Positions 20,371-23,761 of a stretch of 23,761 nucleotides of DNA are shown here, piece by piece. The translations under genes and the position numbers were made by a program. Source of the stretch: Ahrensia sp. (lineage in GTDB: Bacteria; Pseudomonadota; Alphaproteobacteria; Rhizobiales; Rhizobiaceae); assembly GCA_002698425.1 (NCBI GenBank), contig NZXU01000102.1, forward strand, positions 70,529-94,289. Direction: 5' to 3'. Each line of letters opens with the position of its first letter. Position 1 is the first letter of the stretch. Under the pieces are notes generated by a model, which searched no databases, had not been told where the DNA came from, and saw nothing but the letters and a program-made list of their open reading frames with translations.

Positions 20371-22667
20371 GCCACGGCCTCCCTTCCCTCTTCCGCGGTC
20401 TCCTTGCGGCGCTTGAGGCTGGGCAGGAGACGGCCGCCGCGCGCAAGCCGCATCGAGTTGGTGACCACCACGATGGAGGAGCCCGACATGGCGAGCGCCG
20501 CGATCAGCGGGGTGACGAAACCGGCGACGGCGAGCGGCACCGCGATGACGTTGTAGAGGATGGCGAGACCGAAATTCTGCCGCACCAATTGCCCGGCCTT
20601 GACGGATATGTCGCGCGCGAAGGGCACTGACAGCATCGTGTCGCGGGTGAAGACGAAATCGGCGGCCATGCGGCCGATATCGGATGCCGAGGCCGGCGCC
20701 ATGGAGACATGGCCCGCCGCGAGCGCCGGCGCGTCGTTGAGGCCGTCGCCGACCATCAGCACGCGGTGGCCATCGGCCTGCAGCGCCTTGATGCGGGCGA
20801 TCTTGCCGGCCGGCGTGACCCCTGCCCTGTAGCTTTCGATGCCGGTGCGCCGGGCGATCGCCTCGACGGCGGGCGCGGCGTCGCCGGACAGAACTTCCAG
20901 GCCCATGCCGGTTTCACCGAGCGCGGCAACCGCCTCGACGGTTTCGGGGCGCAAAGCCTCGGAGAGGACAAAGCCGGAAACGGCCCCGTCTTCGCGTGCG
21001 AAGGCCAGACCGCTTCCGGACACGGCGTCCCCAGCCGCATTGGTGATTTCCCGTGCCCAGTCGACGCGGCCGAGGCGGACGCGCTTGCCGTCGAGCATGC
21101 CCTCGACCCCGAAGCCCGGCACTTCCCTGATCTGCGACACATCGGCGATCGGCGAGCCGCCGAAATAGGCTGCAATGGCGCGCGAGGCCGGATGGATCGA
21201 ATGTTCGGCGAGCGCCTTGGCGGCCGGAATGTCGGTGGCTGGAATGGAGGCGTCGGCGATGCGCGGCGTACCGGTGGTGAGCGTCCCGGTCTTGTCGAAA
21301 ACGGCCGTGTCGGCCTCGGCCAGCCGCTCCAGCGCCGAGCCGTCCTTCATCAGGATGCCCCGGTTGAACAGGCGCGCCGCGCCGATGACATGCACGACGG
21401 GCACCGCAAGGCCGAGCGCGCAGGGGCATGTGATGATCAGGACGGAGATCGCCGTGTAGAGCGAGGCGTGCCAGTCGCCCTCGGTGACGATCATCCAGCC
21501 GAGGAAGGCGAACAGCGCCAGCAGATGCACGGCGGGCGCATAGATCTGCGCCGCCCGGTCGGCGATGCGCACATAGCGGCCGCGGCCGTTCTCGGCGGCT
21601 TCCATCATCTGCATGACTTCGGCGATGAAGGACTCGTCCGCCTTGCGGGTGACCGCGATGTCGATCGGCCCGGTGAGGTTCAACGTGCCGGCTTCCACGT
21701 CGGTATTCTGCGAAACGGCGACGGGGGCGCTTTCGCCGGTGACCAGCGAGCGGTCGAGATCGGAGGCGCCGCGGACGACACGACCGTCGGCGGGAATGCG
21801 CTCGCCCGGCGCGACACGCAGCACCATGCCGGGCTCGATCTCGTCGACCGGCGTGTAGACCGACGTCCCGTCCGCACCGACGACATTGCCGCCCCGCGCC
21901 GTCATCTTCGCAAGACCGAGCACGGCGGAGCGCGCATGGTCGCGCATCAGCTCGTCGAGATAGCGGCCGATCAGCAGGAAGAAGAGCAGCGTCACCGCCG
22001 CGTCGAAATAGGCTTCCGCGCCGCCATTGAGGCTTTCATAGACGCTCATGGCGAGCGCCAGGACGACCGCGAGCGAAATCGGCACGTCCATGTTGAGCCG
22101 CCGCGCGGCCAGCGCCTGGAAGGCCGACTGGAAGAAGACCTGGCCGGAATAGGCGACGACCGGAATGGCGATCAGGCCGGAGATCAGGTGGAACAGGTCG
22201 CGCGTCGCGCCGGACGCGCCGGACCACACGGAGACCGACAGCAGCATGATGTTGCCGGCGGCGAAACCGGCAACGGCAAGCGCCTTCAACAGCCGGTCCG
22301 ACTTGCGCTTCTGCTCGGCATTGCCGAGGTCGCCCAGATCCACGGGCGCGGCCTTGTAGCCGAGCCGGTCGAGCCGCGAGAGGACGAAATCGGGTGAGCG
22401 GTCGGCGCTGTCGAGAATGACGGTCAGGCGCTTGAGCGAAAGGTTCACGCGCGCCGAGACGATGCCGTCCAGCCCCTTCAGCCCGCGCTCGATCGCGGAG
22501 ATGCAGGCGCCGCAATGGACGTCGGGCACGGAGACGACGTAACGCACCGTGCCGTCTTCTTCGAGATGGCCGGCGCGCTGCAATTCCTCGACGCGCGCGA
22601 CATCGCGCATCCCCGCCGAATTCAGCGCATTATCGACGCCGAGGTCTCCGCCGCAGCAGCTGCTCAT
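20367..22667 (-). CDS. ccoI: CcoI/FixI, P1B-type copper-transporting ATPase for cbb3 oxidase assembly
   Basis: The 766-aa membrane ATPase exports Cu(I) for loading CuB of cbb3 oxidase. The N-terminus has Cys4-Cys5 (SSCCGGD) and a heavy-metal-associated domain with HCGACIS (C52, C55). Membrane helices follow from about 130. The actuator loop holds TGES at 310-313, the ion-binding helix has CPC at 414-416, the phosphorylation site is DKTGTLTTG with D458, the nucleotide domain has the His-Pro pair in AEHSIHPAS, and the hinge is GDGLNDAPAL. All key residues are intact. The start is ATG at 22667, 8 bp after the ccoH stop. It overlaps ccoS at its 3' end. Confidence 0.97.
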   Translation of the reverse strand: MSSCCGGDLGVDNALNSAGMRDVARVEELQRAGHLEEDGTVRYVVSVPDVHCGACISAIERGLKGLDGIVSARVNLSLKRLTVILDSADRSPDFVLSRLDRLGYKAAPVDLGDLGNAEQKRKSDRLLKALAVAGFAAGNIMLLSVSVWSGASGATRDLFHLISGLIAIPVVAYSGQVFFQSAFQALAARRLNMDVPISLAVVLALAMSVYESLNGGAEAYFDAAVTLLFFLLIGRYLDELMRDHARSAVLGLAKMTARGGNVVGADGTSVYTPVDEIEPGMVLRVAPGERIPADGRVVRGASDLDRSLVTGESAPVAVSQNTDVEAGTLNLTGPIDIAVTRKADESFIAEVMQMMEAAENGRGRYVRIADRAAQIYAPAVHLLALFAFLGWMIVTEGDWHASLYTAISVLIITCPCALGLAVPVVHVIGAARLFNRGILMKDGSALERLAEADTAVFDKTGTLTTGTPRIADASIPATDIPAAKALAEHSIHPASRAIAAYFGGSPIADVSQIREVPGFGVEGMLDGKRVRLGRVDWAREITNAAGDAVSGSGLAFAREDGAVSGFVLSEALRPETVEAVAALGETGMGLEVLSGDAAPAVEAIARRTGIESYRAGVTPAGKIARIKALQADGHRVLMVGDGLNDAPALAAGHVSMAPASASDIGRMAADFVFTRDTMLSVPFARDISVKAGQLVRQNFGLAILYNVIAVPLAVAGFVTPLIAALAMSGSSIVVVTNSMRLARGGRLLPSLKRRKETAEEGREAVA

Positions 22668-22675
22668 GGCTCAGC

Positions 22676-23167
22676 CTACTCCTTGACGAAGAACCGGATC
22701 CCGTGGGTCCAGATCTCGCCCTTCGGTCCGGTGACGGTCAACTCGGCATCCCAGATGCCGGGCGTGAGCACCACGTCGGCCGCATAGTGCGCGCCGCCCT
22801 GTGCGAGCAATGTCACCGTCTGGTCGTCGCGGTTCTGCACCGGATGGCCGATCTTGGCGCTCACGATGGCGTCGCGGATCGCCTCGCCGGTCTTGTCTTT
22901 CATGTCGATGGCGAGGACGCCGCCCTCATAGGCGAGCGCAGCGGTCCAGCCGAGCGCCGCCTGCCGGCGCTTCTCCGCCGTCACCTCGTTGAAGCGCTGG
23001 CTTTCGACATAGGAATTCTTCACCACCAGCCCGGTCCAGGTGGAATTGGCGAAATAGGCCAGCGTCAGATTGACCGAGATGATCGTGCCGAAGAACAGGA
23101 ACATGACGCCCAGCATGTGGTAGCCGGTGAACTGCTTCGTTCCGAGGATTTTCTCGATCATGGTCAT
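22676..23167 (-). CDS. ccoH: CcoH/FixH, cbb3 oxidase assembly protein
   Basis: The 163-aa protein has one membrane helix near the N-terminus (YHMLGVMFLFFGTIISVNL, about residues 16-34) and a periplasmic domain of the FixH type, with LVVKNSYVESQRFNE and a final GIWDAELTVTGPKGE. CcoH acts with CcoG, CcoI and CcoS in maturing cbb3 oxidase and associates with the assembling complex. The start is ATG at 23167, which overlaps the ccoG stop as ATGA, a sign of translational coupling; an ATG two codons later is an alternative. Confidence 0.95.
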   Translation of the reverse strand: MTMIEKILGTKQFTGYHMLGVMFLFFGTIISVNLTLAYFANSTWTGLVVKNSYVESQRFNEVTAEKRRQAALGWTAALAYEGGVLAIDMKDKTGEAIRDAIVSAKIGHPVQNRDDQTVTLLAQGGAHYAADVVLTPGIWDAELTVTGPKGEIWTHGIRFFVKE

Positions 23168-23761
23168 TTCGCGGGCGCCTCGAAGAATGCGTCATAGGTA
23201 TCGGACTCGAAGGACTGCTTGTCCTCGGCGATGAAATGGAAGCCCGACTGCCCCTCCGTCGTGAACTGCTTCGGCTGCGTGACGAAGACGCGCAGCGACC
23301 GCAGCTTGTCGGGCTCGACCGGGACCGCGAAGGAGGTGCCCTCCGGCTGGTCGATTTCGTTGATGCTCATTGTAGCACCCGGCAGGCCTTCGAGCGACAG
23401 GAAGATGACGCGGGGCTCCGGTATCATGTTCAAAAGCTTGACCGTGTAGCCGTTGCGGATCGAACCGTCGGACAGCGTCACGAAGACCGGATTGCGGTCC
23501 TTCTGCACATTGACCTCCAGCCGGTCGCGGCTGAGCAGCGCATAGAGCATGACGACGCCGATCAGCGCCCAGGCGGTCATGTAGATCAGCGAGCGGATGC
23601 GGAAGACGATCTTCCAGTCGAAATGCTTGACGCGGTCGTCGAACTTGCCGTCCGTGTCGCGCACCCGCGTCGGATCGATCGCCCCCGTCTCGGGGTTCTT
23701 CGCGATCGCCATGTTGTGGTTGTATTCGCGCAGCGTCGAATAGGAGATCAGGCCGCGTTCC
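23164..23761 (-). CDS. ccoG: CcoG/FixG, C-terminal part (gene runs off the window)
   Basis: The frame is open to the window's end and encodes about 198 residues of the C-terminal part of CcoG. It begins with ERGLISYSTLREYNHN, a stretch found just after the ferredoxin-like region in the family. One membrane helix follows (IYMTAWALIGVVMLYALL), then a periplasmic immunoglobulin-like domain ending in SFESDTYDAFFEAP. CcoG is a polyferredoxin reported as a cupric reductase supplying Cu(I) for cbb3 assembly; its cysteine clusters would lie in the missing N-terminal part. An internal ATG at 23712 is not the true start. Confidence 0.95.
   Translation of the reverse strand, partial: ERGLISYSTLREYNHNMAIAKNPETGAIDPTRVRDTDGKFDDRVKHFDWKIVFRIRSLIYMTAWALIGVVMLYALLSRDRLEVNVQKDRNPVFVTLSDGSIRNGYTVKLLNMIPEPRVIFLSLEGLPGATMSINEIDQPEGTSFAVPVEPDKLRSLRVFVTQPKQFTTEGQSGFHFIAEDKQSFESDTYDAFFEAPAK

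Noticed and set aside
20709..22397. Plus-strand open frame of 562 codons
   Set aside because: It is the antisense shadow of ccoI, whose P-type ATPase motifs are complete.
1..23761. tRNA or rRNA genes
   Set aside because: No cloverleaf pattern with a TTCGANNC-type arm or rRNA-like stretch was noticed in the intergenic regions.

Overview
The window is about 24 kb of high-GC bacterial chromosome. It most likely comes from an alphaproteobacterium of the order Hyphomicrobiales (Rhizobiales). The reasons are a ScfR/PccR-type regulator divergent from pccB, a propionyl-CoA carboxylase/methylmalonyl-CoA mutase operon, ccoGHIS (fixGHIS) oxidase-assembly genes, and G/C-rich palindromic intergenic repeats of the kind common in that order. 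I cannot name the species from the sequence.

Layout. Positions 1-903 hold the 3' part of an unrecognised gene with visibly lower GC than the rest. From 13278 down to 1052 everything is on the minus strand and reads as one long propionate-degradation operon with passengers: pccB, a small protein, kptA, a YghU-type glutathione transferase, a 125-aa hypothetical, a DUF559 gene, pccA, a second DUF559 gene, methylmalonyl-CoA mutase, a PAS-PAS-GGDEF diguanylate cyclase and a SAM methyltransferase. PccB and PccA make (S)-methylmalonyl-CoA from propionyl-CoA, and the B12-dependent mutase converts the (R)-epimer to succinyl-CoA; the epimerase is not in the window. The divergent gene at 13393 encodes the ScfR-family regulator, with TTTGC repeats directly at its start codon. 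From 14849 to 16455 lie a small hypothetical gene and a two-gene operon of a heme N-hydroxylase-like (YqcI/YcgG, GntA-type) protein and a DUF1989 protein. From 16470 to 20209 lie a DsbA-like thiol oxidoreductase, a Cys-rich secreted protein, a periplasmic DsrE-like protein, a SCO1/SenC copper chaperone and an EamA transporter. From 20215 to the end, on the minus strand, is ccoG(partial)-ccoH-ccoI-ccoS for cbb3 oxidase assembly and copper delivery.

The most unusual part is the interior of the propionate operon. Two small genes for DUF559 (Vsr/restriction-endonuclease-like) proteins are each tightly bracketed by inverted copies of hairpin-rich repeats, forming about 0.5-kb cassettes inserted between operon genes. 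Further solo copies of the same repeats sit at both ends of the mutase gene. These look like small mobile cassettes carrying a nuclease-like gene instead of a known transposase. A second structure is a duplication footprint around the diguanylate cyclase gene: a 3' remnant of the mutase gene lies on one side and a fragment of the methyltransferase gene on the other. This implies a past tandem duplication of the mutase/methyltransferase junction followed by decay.
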